Positions 16,409-22,789 of a DNA stretch of 64,000 bases are shown here, one piece after another. A program made the translations under genes and the position numbers. The stretch lies in contig CBDBIK010000009.1 of assembly GCA_965206145.1 (NCBI GenBank), positions 1-64,000 on the forward strand, written 5' to 3'. The notes beneath the pieces were generated by a model. It made no database searches. It was not told the origin of the DNA and saw only the letters and a program-made list of their open reading frames with translations. Source of the stretch: CBDBIK01 sp965206145 (lineage in GTDB: Bacteria; Pseudomonadota; Alphaproteobacteria; TMED109). How positions within the stretch are numbered: the first letter of the stretch is position 1; each line of letters begins with the position of its first letter.

Positions 16409-16429
16409 CGCCTCCGATGGTCGGAGGCG
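16409..16429 (-). promoter_or_regulatory. Hairpin masking the ribosome site of the protease gene
   Basis: The nine bases CGCCTCCGA (16409-16417) and TCGGAGGCG (16421-16429) form a perfect stem with a three-base loop. The Shine-Dalgarno sequence GGAGG of the protease gene (seven bases before ATG 16403) lies inside the stem, so translation of the first gene of the leftward late operon may be limited until the stem is opened. The same element could alternatively be a protein-binding dyad in DNA. Confidence 0.6.
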
Positions 16430-16458
16430 AATCGTGAGAGAGAACTAAGTGGACGTAA

Positions 16459-16475
16459 AGGTGACAGGTGTCACA
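16459..16475 (-). promoter_or_regulatory. Candidate late activator (Mor-type) site, leftward block
   Basis: Read on the minus strand this is TGTGACACCTGTCACCT, with the dyad GTGACA-N2-TGTCAC. The identical 17 bases occur on the plus strand at 26532-26548 in front of the rightward late block, in the same orientation relative to the genes. A site of this kind near two late start points fits the binding dyad of the Mor-type activator encoded at 26192-26527. No strong -35 sequence is visible next to it, as expected for activator-dependent promoters. Confidence 0.6.
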
Positions 16476-16755
16476 GGAAGAACAAGCCCGATCGAACAGC
16501 CTGACGGGGTGGAAACGTCTGCGATTTCAGTTCATTCAGACCAGCGTTTCACGTTGCTCTCCCGGAACCAGAAGAAGCGAGAACCAGTCATCGTTGTAGA
16601 AGCAAGGAGAGCAACAAGTAGTCAATCCCGGAGTCCGAACCCCGACCGCATGGAGGAACCCTCAACCAGCATGTGGAGGATTTGAACGCGCTTATCTAGG
16701 GGCAATCCGTCCATACCTCTATGTGAAATTATTTGCTTACCTTCAAGAAAAATGT
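16476..16755. other. Gene-free stretch with 10-bp inverted repeat
   Basis: This stretch between the leftward late block and the low-GC cassette has no convincing gene. It contains a perfect inverted repeat GTTGCTCTCC (16552-16561) and GGAGAGCAAC (16605-16614) enclosing 43 bases in which the short sequence GAACCAG occurs twice. A structured small RNA or an old recombination site are possible; nothing decides between them. The composition becomes AT-rich from about 16690 onward, where the cassette begins. Confidence 0.4.
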
Positions 16756-17949
16756 TCACTTAATACGCGGTTCAAAGTCGGGGGTGGGGTAGATCTCATC
16801 GTTCGTGGCGAACGAAATTCCGATTAGCTGCTCCAATGTCTCATCCGAAAGTGCGATGTCAGATTTAAATTCATCAACCCTGTATCGCCCACTTTCGAAA
16901 ACTAGCTCAGCAACCCGCCGCAGCAACATTGGTTCCTCAAACGGTAAAGCACGCTGCCCCTTATCCAGGGGCTCAACAGTGCGCCACCTCTTATATGAAA
17001 TTTGCTTGTAAACATTTGTGATCTGCTGTTCATCGAATAGCCCCAAATTTTTGCAGCGATAAACCATCGCTTGAATCGACACCTTCCACCTGGCCTTAAG
17101 GTCAACGAAAGCTTCTGCTTTGGGCGCGTAAACTTCGTTTGGAAACGATTTTCTAGGAAGCAGAAACGCTCCGGCAAAATGATCTGCCTCTGCCTCTATT
17201 TGCTTAAGTCGATCTTTATCCTCGATCTCTTCACGGCCGACCCATCGATGCAAACAAAGGTGCCCGAGTTCATGAGCGGCATCGAACCTAGCCCGCGCTG
17301 CGCTTTCTTTGTCAGATGCCAAAAATACAAATGGGCGGTCGCCAGCCCAATAGGAAAACGCCTCCACTTTTTCACCGGTCATCCGGAACCGGCAGGTAAT
17401 GACGCCCTTCGATTCAATCAGGCGGAGTACATTGGAAATAGGGCCGAGTCCTAATCCAAAGTGCTTTCTAGTCTCCTCTGCCATACCCTCGATTTCTTCC
17501 TCGGTATAGGCCGAGGAAGTCGAATCATGCGGCTCAAACTGAGGAATATCGATGGGGGGAAAGTTGGCGATTTCGTTGAATGCATATGCAACGCTGGAAA
17601 ACCAATCCGCCAATACCTCGCACGCTCGATTCCTCCGCTTGGTATCAGGTCCGATTTTTCGAAAAAAATTGGCACTATGTTCTCCGAAGGTCCAACGCTC
17701 ACTTCTTGTAAAAAATGCTACCGGTTGCCCCAAAGCATCTGCCATTTTCCCCATAGTGTTCGGCACAGGGAATTTGGTCCCACGCTCATAAGCGGACACC
17801 GCCTGACGGCTTACGCCAATTCGATTAGCAAGCTCTGTTTGTGTAAGGAGCGCCACTTGCCGAGCTTCGGTGAGGCGCTGCGGAATCAAAAGCCGCCCAG
17901 AAGCGCTTCCTTGAGCGGCGTTCGGGAAGTGGACGATATTGTTAGCCAT
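16756..17949 (-). CDS. XRE regulator fused to ImmA/IrrE metallopeptidase
   Basis: A 397-residue protein from ATG 17949. Residues about 23-78 form an XRE helix-turn-helix (LTEARQVALLTQTELANRIG then SRQAVSAYERGTK). Residues about 150-270 form an ImmA/IrrE (DUF955) zinc peptidase with HELGH at about 226-230 and a downstream acidic ligand region IEAEADHFAGAFLLP. Both active-site elements look intact. The start overlaps the partner's stop by eight bases. In ICEBs1 and Deinococcus such peptidases cleave XRE regulators; fused forms act as antitoxins or regulators in several two-gene modules. AT-rich composition differs from the phage genes around it. Confidence 0.85.
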   Translation of the reverse strand: MANNIVHFPNAAQGSASGRLLIPQRLTEARQVALLTQTELANRIGVSRQAVSAYERGTKFPVPNTMGKMADALGQPVAFFTRSERWTFGEHSANFFRKIGPDTKRRNRACEVLADWFSSVAYAFNEIANFPPIDIPQFEPHDSTSSAYTEEEIEGMAEETRKHFGLGLGPISNVLRLIESKGVITCRFRMTGEKVEAFSYWAGDRPFVFLASDKESAARARFDAAHELGHLCLHRWVGREEIEDKDRLKQIEAEADHFAGAFLLPRKSFPNEVYAPKAEAFVDLKARWKVSIQAMVYRCKNLGLFDEQQITNVYKQISYKRWRTVEPLDKGQRALPFEEPMLLRRVAELVFESGRYRVDEFKSDIALSDETLEQLIGISFATNDEIYPTPDFEPRIK

Positions 17950-18592
17950 CGCCGTTATCCCGCCGCCACTTCTCAATGTCCTCTTTAAGCAACTCAAGAT
18001 CATCTAGGGCAGAATCGGTATCCTCTGTGGCTGGCCCGTCCGACAAAATTTCGTGCGGAATATTCATTAGATTCGGAGAACGCCAAGAGTACCGTGTTTT
18101 CGAAACATGAGACGGAACGGCGAAATGCGCAAAATTTAGCGTCTGATGACCATGGATAAGCAGAAAGTGCGGCAAGCCAGCAATTATCTTTTCTTCTTCA
18201 AATTCCGGCAGATCGAATGCGGGCTGGTTGTTTAGCCGTGCGTTCTCCCGAAACACAACATTTCGCGGCTGCCGGGCGGGATTCGCGACTTGACTCACTG
18301 AGGCCGTCGAATGCGAAAACCGCAGTTCGAGAAAGCGGCCAGTGGGACTTGCAAAATCTCGCCAACGGAAATCGCAATCCAAGGCACCAGTCTCGATAGC
18401 CCGGAGTAAAGACCAATCAACTGCATACGAAATCACGCGTCCCTTGTTATCCTGAGCACTTTCCACTTGGAGAATTGGGCTGTCTTTTACGAGTTCATCC
18501 ACGGCGGTATAAGCCGACGTCAAAACGGTAGGTATCACAGGCCATTGTGACTGCGGAACTTGGTCTTTGATGAAATCTTCGAGCCTCGTCAC
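17942..18592 (-). CDS. Unknown partner protein of the XRE-ImmA cassette
   Basis: A protein of 216 residues if started at GTG 18592, which has a GAGGA ribosome site. The open frame extends to 18661, but that part overlaps the promoter, so the longer form is unlikely. It begins VTRLEDFIKDQVPQSQWPVI, contains RVISYAVDWSLLRAIETGAL and HFLLIHGHQTLNFAHFAVPS, and ends in an acidic helical tail (DSALDDLELLKEDIEKWRRD). I recognise no domain. It is transcribed first and overlaps the XRE-ImmA gene, a layout typical of toxin-antitoxin pairs. Toxin, substrate or adaptor roles are all open; the assignment as toxin candidate is inference from context. Confidence 0.7.
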   Translation of the reverse strand: MTRLEDFIKDQVPQSQWPVIPTVLTSAYTAVDELVKDSPILQVESAQDNKGRVISYAVDWSLLRAIETGALDCDFRWRDFASPTGRFLELRFSHSTASVSQVANPARQPRNVVFRENARLNNQPAFDLPEFEEEKIIAGLPHFLLIHGHQTLNFAHFAVPSHVSKTRYSWRSPNLMNIPHEILSDGPATEDTDSALDDLELLKEDIEKWRRDNGDG

Positions 18593-18603
18593 GGCTATTC
18601 CTC

Positions 18604-18630
18604 GAATTGGTTGCTTAGAATTGGTTGCTT
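18604..18630 (-). repeat. Tandem 13-bp repeat in the cassette leader, candidate operator
   Basis: GAATTGGTTGCTT occurs at 18604-18616 and again at 18618-18630, a 14-base period, between the promoter and the GTG start of the partner gene. On the transcribed strand it reads AAGCAACCAATTC twice. Tandem sites one helical turn and a half apart in a leader are a typical binding pattern for autoregulating XRE proteins, here possibly the product at 16756-17949. Confidence 0.55.
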
Positions 18631-18645
18631 GAGTCCATGCGCAAC

Positions 18646-18674
18646 TGTATACGATTTTCAATATCTTTTGTCAA
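18646..18674 (-). promoter_or_regulatory. Consensus sigma-70 promoter of the cassette
   Basis: On the minus strand TTGACA (18674-18669) is followed after exactly 17 bases by TATACA (18651-18646). This is the best vegetative-type promoter I see in the prophage. It should start transcription near 18640, upstream of the GTG 18592 start, so the cassette can be expressed in the lysogen independently of phage regulators. Confidence 0.75.
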
Positions 18675-18747
18675 CTAACTCTTCTTTCCCCACCTCTTTT
18701 CTGCCGCTTTCGCGGCCTTACTTCTTGCCGTCGTCCGGGGCTACGTC

Positions 18748-19449
18748 TCAGCCCAGAGTCTTCGCCATCCACACAACCTCGCCAATCACGTCGGCGTCGC
18801 GAGGCCACGGTAGGTCCTTCCACGCCGGATGGTCGCTAACGAGCAGCCAGGACTTGCCATCCTTTCGTGCCCTCTTGACTATCAGTCCGTCTTCCGTGCG
18901 CACCACGAAGATGTGCTTGTCCCGACGCCGGTTGCGATGCTTCGCGACGAGAATCGAGCACTTGTCCGGAAGCGTCGGCTCCATCGACTCGCCGCGCACT
19001 CGGATGACCACGCATTCCGACGCGATCAGCGCGTGCAGGTTGAGCCAGGCGCGCCGGAACGCGAGGCGCCCTCGGACTGGAGCGTCCTCAATGTGAGAGC
19101 CCCCGCCGGCGGAAGGCTCCACCTCCAGCATCTCAATGTAGCGTTTGCTCGGATCCTCCTCACCGCTCCCGTCAACCGGCGCCACCATGGATTCGGTCAC
19201 CGCCAATACCTGCCCATGGAGGTGATGGAGGTCGGGAACGCCTGCATCCTCCTCAAGTCCCAGAAGCCACCTCAGCTTGACGTGGTACGCGCGAGCGTAT
19301 CGCTCGGCTGCCTGCAAAGTGACGCCCCGGTGGCCGTTCTCGTGTCCCGCATAGGTGCCGATGGCCCACCCGTGTGCCCGAGCCGCGGCGGCGGCACTCC
19401 GGAACCCCGCCATCCGTCGGCGCTGCCTCAGGCGGTCATGAATTTCCAT
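18748..19449 (-). CDS. Phage repressor, LexA/CI-like with S24 peptidase domain
   Basis: A 233-residue protein. The N-terminal 65 residues are an HTH domain (RRMAGFRSAAAAARAHGWAI then GHENGHRGVTLQAAERYARA). The C-terminal half is an S24 peptidase/dimerisation domain with VRGESMEPTL placing the nucleophile at about Ser155 and GLIVKRARKDG placing the general base at about Lys192. Both catalytic residues are present, so self-cleavage and SOS induction are plausible. It is transcribed divergently from the Ner-like gene across a 71-base region with TATGCAT repeats. This is unlike Mu c, which lacks an S24 domain. Confidence 0.85.
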   Translation of the reverse strand: MEIHDRLRQRRRMAGFRSAAAAARAHGWAIGTYAGHENGHRGVTLQAAERYARAYHVKLRWLLGLEEDAGVPDLHHLHGQVLAVTESMVAPVDGSGEEDPSKRYIEMLEVEPSAGGGSHIEDAPVRGRLAFRRAWLNLHALIASECVVIRVRGESMEPTLPDKCSILVAKHRNRRRDKHIFVVRTEDGLIVKRARKDGKSWLLVSDHPAWKDLPWPRDADVIGEVVWMAKTLG

Positions 19450-19520
19450 GCGGTATGCATAACAAATTTATCTACGCATTATGCATTGACAGCTGTTGCT
19501 CTATTATCTATGCATATTGC
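19450..19520. promoter_or_regulatory. Bidirectional repressor operator region
   Basis: Between the divergent repressor and Ner-like genes the motif TATGCAT appears in TATGCATAAC (19454-19463), in GCATTATGCAT (19476-19486) and in TATGCATATTGCAT (19509-19522). The third overlaps the -10 of the rightward promoter and its start codon. Multiple spaced copies of one motif in a lysis/lysogeny switch region are expected to be operator sites for the S24 repressor, the Ner-like protein, or both. Confidence 0.6.
19486..19514 (+). promoter_or_regulatory. Early rightward promoter, leaderless
   Basis: TTGACA (19486-19491) and TATGCA (19509-19514) are separated by 17 bases. The expected start of transcription, six to seven bases beyond the -10, coincides with ATG 19521 of the Ner-like gene, and no ribosome site precedes that ATG. 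The early transcript should therefore be leaderless. A TATGCAT operator copy covers the -10. Confidence 0.65.
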
Positions 19521-19739
19521 ATGGATACTTTGCTCTCTCCCGCTTCGGAACTCGCAGCACTCCGAAAACAGCTCGGTCTGACGCAAGCCGAATTTGGTGA
19601 ACGCCTTGGCGTTCACCAAACAACGGTGTTGCGCTGGGAGCGTGGCGACGGCGTGCTCCGGTCTGTCTATCTGGACGCTGCCCGGCGGCTATCCCAGCCC
19701 GCTCGTCGAGGGTCGCAGCGTCGGCGAGCTGTGACTTGA
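19521..19739 (+). CDS. Small HTH regulator in Ner position
   Basis: A 72-residue protein from ATG 19521, first gene of the early rightward transcript. Residues about 10-60 form an XRE-type helix-turn-helix (LRKQLGLTQAEFGERLGVHQ then TTVLRWERGDG), and the C-terminus is very basic (PARRGSQRRRAVT). Size and location opposite the repressor match Mu Ner or a Cro-like switch protein. No leader is predicted between promoter and start codon, so translation would begin on a 5'-terminal AUG. Confidence 0.75.
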   Translation: MDTLLSPASELAALRKQLGLTQAEFGERLGVHQTTVLRWERGDGVLRSVYLDAARRLSQPARRGSQRRRAVT

Positions 19740-19748
19740 CGGCACGAG

Positions 19749-19868
19749 ATGGCACCGGACGGAATCGAGTGCGCACTCGCAGCGTGGCCGCAGGCCAAGT
19801 GGCCCTCCGACATTCCCCGCCCATCGGTGCCTCGCTGTCCTTCAAAGGGCCGTCGGAGGGCTGCATGA
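19749..19868 (+). CDS. Possible small early protein
   Basis: A 39-residue frame starting MAPDGIECALAAWPQAKWPS lies nine bases after the Ner-like gene and ends in an ATGA overlap with the next small frame. It contains the tryptophan-proline motif AAWPQAKWPSDIPRP. I know no relative. Support comes only from the stop-start coupling and from its position in an operon of very tightly packed genes; the ribosome site is weak. Confidence 0.35.
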   Translation: MAPDGIECALAAWPQAKWPSDIPRPSVPRCPSKGRRRAA

Positions 19869-19945
19869 GCACTGCCGATGTCCTGGGCGGACACATCTGG
19901 CTGTTACCCGCTATCGATTTCGTTACCGACGGAGCCGCGCGATGA
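19865..19945 (+). CDS. Possible 26-residue early peptide
   Basis: A 26-residue frame (MSTADVLGGHIWLLPAIDFV at the start) is coupled by ATGA to the preceding small frame and by ATGA to the frame that follows at 19942. It contains a short hydrophobic patch. Chains of four-base overlaps are typical of real genes in this prophage, but such a short frame could occur by chance. Confidence 0.25.
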   Translation: MSTADVLGGHIWLLPAIDFVTDGAAR

Positions 19946-19987
19946 GCGCGGTCTCCCGCTGTGTTGTCGTCACCGACGGGTCAGGAA

Positions 19988-20007
19988 GTGAATCGCCGGC
20001 GATTCAC
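19988..20007. repeat. 20-bp perfect palindrome, copy 1
   Basis: GTGAATCGCCGGCGATTCAC, a perfect palindrome. Copies 1 and 2 share a longer environment of about 45 bases (GTCAG before, and CCCCC-GGAAAT-CGGA after) and lie as direct repeats on both sides of the tRNA-like gene. Candidate operator for an early regulator, or a mobile palindromic unit. Confidence 0.85.
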
Positions 20008-20040
20008 CCCCCGGAAATCCGGAGAGTTCTTGCTCCGATC

Positions 20041-20119
20041 GCCCAGGTAGCTCAGCTGGTAGAGCACGCGGGCTCATGCACCTGCGGTGTCGGCGGTTCG
20101 ATCCCGCCCCTGGGCACCA
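20041..20119 (+). tRNA. tRNA-Met-like (CAT) with enlarged anticodon arm
   Basis: The 79 bases fold into a 7-bp acceptor (GCCCAGG with CCTGGGC, fully paired), encoded ACCA end, 4-bp D stem GCTC/GAGC with loop AGCTGGTA, and a 5-bp T stem GGCGG/CCGCC with TTCGATC loop. The anticodon arm is abnormal: the stem has six pairs (CGCGGG with CCTGCG, one G-T) and the loop eight bases (CTCATGCA) with CAT in the usual place after T33. It otherwise resembles host-type elongator tRNA-Met. It lies between two 45-bp direct repeats in the early region of the prophage. Whether it is charged and read, a frameshift suppressor, a decoy or a decayed copy cannot be told. Confidence 0.75.
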
Positions 20120-20185
20120 TCCCGCCGCCGCCGGACTCTCTCGGAAAATCTGTCTCCTTGACCAACGTTGTCAGTGGGTCAGAGG

Positions 20186-20205
20186 GTGAATCGCCGGCGA
20201 TTCAC
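20186..20205. repeat. 20-bp perfect palindrome, copy 2
   Basis: The same palindrome as at 19988, in the same extended context, ending 20 bases before the start of the HTH/coiled-coil gene at 20226. In this position it could be an operator for that gene. Confidence 0.85.
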
Positions 20206-20225
20206 CCCCTGGAAATTCGGACCGC

Positions 20226-20930
20226 GTGAGCGTCCCCGCCCGCATTCTACGGGGCAGCCTGCTGGATAAGCGGCTGGAGCGCTGTCGGCAGCTTGTCGGG
20301 TCGCGCCAGGCGGCTGCGTGGGAACTGGGCGACCTTGCCAACACCATTGCTGAGGAGGACGGCGTATCGCTCCGGGAGACTGCCCGCCGGATCGGGATGT
20401 CCCCTGAGAAATTAATCCGGTTTTCAAGCACGGCCAGGGCTTTCGAGGTGAATCGCCGGCGATTCACCCTCGCCATTTCGGTACATGCGGAGGTGCGCGG
20501 CCTGCCGGCATCAGAGGCCGACGCCTTCCTCGACCGGATCGAGGCGGGTGAGTTGTCCCGCTCGGAGCTGCGCGCTGCCGTCCAGGAGAGGACGACCCGG
20601 GGCCGCATCCAGGAGCTTGAGCGCGAATGCGCAGAGCTACGTCAGCGGGTATCGAGGGTGCCGGCATCACCGGAGGAGGCGTCCGACATGGCGGCGGCGG
20701 CGCATTCCCGGGTCCGTTCGGCCTGCAAGCTCGTCCATCGCTCGTACCGCGACGCGGCGCGGATTGCCGCCGAGGTCGTGGGGAATACCGCTCTCATGGG
20801 AGCCCTTCACGGCAACCGGCGCAACGCCCTGCGCATGGCGCTGGAGCGCGAGTTCGATGGTGCTGCTGTTCGTCTTGAGGAGACGAGGCGGGAAATGCTC
20901 GCACCGCTGTTCGACGGGCCCGACCGGTGA
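20226..20930 (+). CDS. HTH and coiled-coil early regulator, function unknown
   Basis: A 234-residue protein from GTG 20226. Residues about 45-65 look like a helix-turn-helix (GVSLRETARRIGMSPEKLIR), followed by a helical part with a coiled coil around residues 120-145 (GRIQELERECAELRQRVSRV) and a basic helical C-terminus. The layout is reminiscent of ParB/KorB-like DNA-binding proteins, though no family is certain. The third palindrome lies within the frame (codons 75-81, reading VNRRRFT) without disturbing it. The gene couples to the transposase by a GTGA overlap. It may bind the palindromes and control early transcription. Confidence 0.65.
   Translation: MSVPARILRGSLLDKRLERCRQLVGSRQAAAWELGDLANTIAEEDGVSLRETARRIGMSPEKLIRFSSTARAFEVNRRRFTLAISVHAEVRGLPASEADAFLDRIEAGELSRSELRAAVQERTTRGRIQELERECAELRQRVSRVPASPEEASDMAAAAHSRVRSACKLVHRSYRDAARIAAEVVGNTALMGALHGNRRNALRMALEREFDGAAVRLEETRREMLAPLFDGPDR
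20448..20467. repeat. 20-bp perfect palindrome, copy 3, inside a coding frame
   Basis: The palindrome is identical to copies 1 and 2 over 20 bases but the flanks differ apart from a following ATTTCGG-like end. It lies in the gene at 20226-20930 and is read as VNRRRFT. The exact conservation at the DNA level inside a codon context suggests selection on the DNA sequence. Confidence 0.85.
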
Positions 20931-22789
20931 GGTCGTTGGCCTCGCTCCGGCCGGTCCTTGCAAGGTCGATGCAGGACATCTGCAATGGCCCTGCACCGGC
21001 TGTGCAGGAGCCTTGCGCGGCCCCGCAGGAGCTCCCCCAGGCATCGGCCTGGGAGAGTGCAACGGACGCGGGCCGTGCCCGTGCCTACACCCGCCTGGAC
21101 GCGGTCGCCCGTAGCGACGCACTCGTGACCGAAGGGCTACCTCGCAGTGCCGCCGATGTACAGGCGGCGCGCGAGCGCGGCGTGTCACGCTCGGCTCTCG
21201 CAGGCTGGCGCGGCCGCATCCGGGGTGTCGCCGTCGGCGAGCGCCTTGCCGCACTCCTCGACCGTCCAGGGCGGGGCCGTCCGCGGAAGAACGAGTGGGC
21301 AGGGCTGGGAGCCGATGAGCTCTGGCGCCACTGGTCCAGCGACTATCTCCGTGAGGAGGCTCCCGACGCGGCGGCGGTGCACCGGCGGCTCATGCTAATC
21401 GCGAGTGAGCGCGGCTGGGGCTGTCCCTCGCTGCGGGCGTTCACGCGGAGGACGGAGCGCGAAATACCGAAGGCGGAGCGGGTGCGTGCGCGCCAAGGCG
21501 CGGTCGCGGCTCTTGATCTTCATCCTTACCAAACCCGCACGGTCGCGGGCCTGAAGCCGCTCGAGATCGTCAACGGGGACGGACGCCGCCATGACGTGTT
21601 GGTGCGGTTCCCGACGGGCCGCGAGGGGCGCCCCGTTGTCTGGATGTGGCAGGACATCCGCACCCGCCGAATTCTTTCCTGGAGGATCGGAGAGACAGAG
21701 TCGTCCGATCTCGTTCGAACTGCACTCCACGAGCTGATCGTGGCGCATGGCGTTCCCGAGCGACTTGTGGTCGACCAGACGCTGGCGGCGTCGTCGAAAT
21801 TTCTCACCGGCGGCATGTCGGGGCGCAAAAGATGGCGTTCGACGGGCGAGGAGTTACTGGGGATCCTCGCGCTGCTGGAGATACAGTACAGCCCGACGGC
21901 GGTGGATACGGACGCAGGCGGCCGAGGGAAAGGCCGGGGACGCTCCAAACCCGTCGAACGTGCCTTTGGCGACCTCGCGCGGCAGGTTGACACGCACCCG
22001 CTACTGGTTGGTGCTTACACCGGACGCTCGACCGGTAACCGCCCCGAGACTCACCGCACCAACGTCGCCGACCTCGAGACTTTCGCGACGGTGCTCACGG
22101 CGGCGGTTGCCGAACACAATGCCCGCCCGGGCCGGCGGACCGAAGCTGCGGCGGGACGCAGCTTCGACCAGGTCTGGGCCGAGGAGATCAAGGGCGCGGC
22201 CGTGCGCCGCATGACGCAGGCGCAGGCGTCGGTACTGCTACTCGCCGCCGAGGACGTGACGGTCAACGCGGACGGCACATTCACACTTCGGTGCGGGCGT
22301 GGGGCGCGGATGCCAGTCAACCGCTACCACTCGCCCGCATTGGTCGAGCGGGCGGGCCAGAGCCTGGTTGCCCGCTTCGACCCGGGCGAGCTCCACGGCG
22401 CTGTCTACCTCCACGTCCGGGACGGCCGCTACATCGGCCGCGCGGAGTGCGTGCTCCCCGTTGGATTCGCCGACGCTGGCACCGCTCGCCGGCACGAGGC
22501 GGCGCGCCGGGATCTCCGCCGCGCCGCCGAGCGTGGCCTTCGGGCGAGGCGCGACCTGGAGGAGCTCGCCCGGGCGCACCGGGACCTGCCGTCTCCGCCT
22601 GCGCCGAACGATCCTGCTTCAGGTGTTGTCCGCTTGGTCGCAAACGGTTCCCTTCCTCAGTTGCCGTCGCCAAATCCGGGATCGGATCCGGTGACGTCCG
22701 CCGCCACCAAGACGGCCCCGTCCCGTCCGCGGCGAGGAGTCGCGGCGGCTCTTCGCATCATTCAATCCCAGAAGGACTCTGATTTATGA
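20927..22789 (+). CDS. Mu-type DDE transposase (MuA-like)
   Basis: A 620-residue protein; GTG 20927 overlaps the previous stop, and ATG 20969 is an alternative. An N-terminal DNA-binding region (residues about 60-185) precedes an rve/DDE core with VNGDG (Asp about 218), ERLVVDQTLA (Asp about 283) and GRSKPVERAFGD (Glu about 344). The spacing is close to that of MuA (269, 336, 392). A beta-barrel follows (about 400-500), then a proline-rich C-terminus that in MuA contacts MuB. It cuts and joins the phage ends during integration and replicative transposition. The next gene overlaps by four bases and encodes the ATPase partner. Confidence 0.93.
   Translation: MRSLASLRPVLARSMQDICNGPAPAVQEPCAAPQELPQASAWESATDAGRARAYTRLDAVARSDALVTEGLPRSAADVQAARERGVSRSALAGWRGRIRGVAVGERLAALLDRPGRGRPRKNEWAGLGADELWRHWSSDYLREEAPDAAAVHRRLMLIASERGWGCPSLRAFTRRTEREIPKAERVRARQGAVAALDLHPYQTRTVAGLKPLEIVNGDGRRHDVLVRFPTGREGRPVVWMWQDIRTRRILSWRIGETESSDLVRTALHELIVAHGVPERLVVDQTLAASSKFLTGGMSGRKRWRSTGEELLGILALLEIQYSPTAVDTDAGGRGKGRGRSKPVERAFGDLARQVDTHPLLVGAYTGRSTGNRPETHRTNVADLETFATVLTAAVAEHNARPGRRTEAAAGRSFDQVWAEEIKGAAVRRMTQAQASVLLLAAEDVTVNADGTFTLRCGRGARMPVNRYHSPALVERAGQSLVARFDPGELHGAVYLHVRDGRYIGRAECVLPVGFADAGTARRHEAARRDLRRAAERGLRARRDLEELARAHRDLPSPPAPNDPASGVVRLVANGSLPQLPSPNPGSDPVTSAATKTAPSRPRRGVAAALRIIQSQKDSDL

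Noticed and set aside
16449..16685. 78-residue plus-strand frame in the gap between late block and cassette
   Set aside because: It overlaps the conserved dyad and the inverted repeat, has no ribosome site and no similarity; most likely chance.
18592..18661. Longer form of the cassette partner protein starting at TTG 18661
   Set aside because: That start lies between -35 and -10 of the predicted promoter and so would not be in the transcript; GTG 18592 has a ribosome site.
19942..20229. 95-codon open frame that spans the tRNA-like gene and two palindrome copies and is coupled to its neighbours by ATGA and GTGA
   Set aside because: Its middle (AQVAQLVEHAGSCTCGVGGS) is the well-known false translation of a tRNA. 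The tRNA structure is far better supported. A short peptide from 19942 cannot be excluded.
19988..20467. CRISPR array
   Set aside because: Three palindromic repeats occur, but spacing is irregular, spacers include a tRNA and coding sequence, and no cas genes are present.
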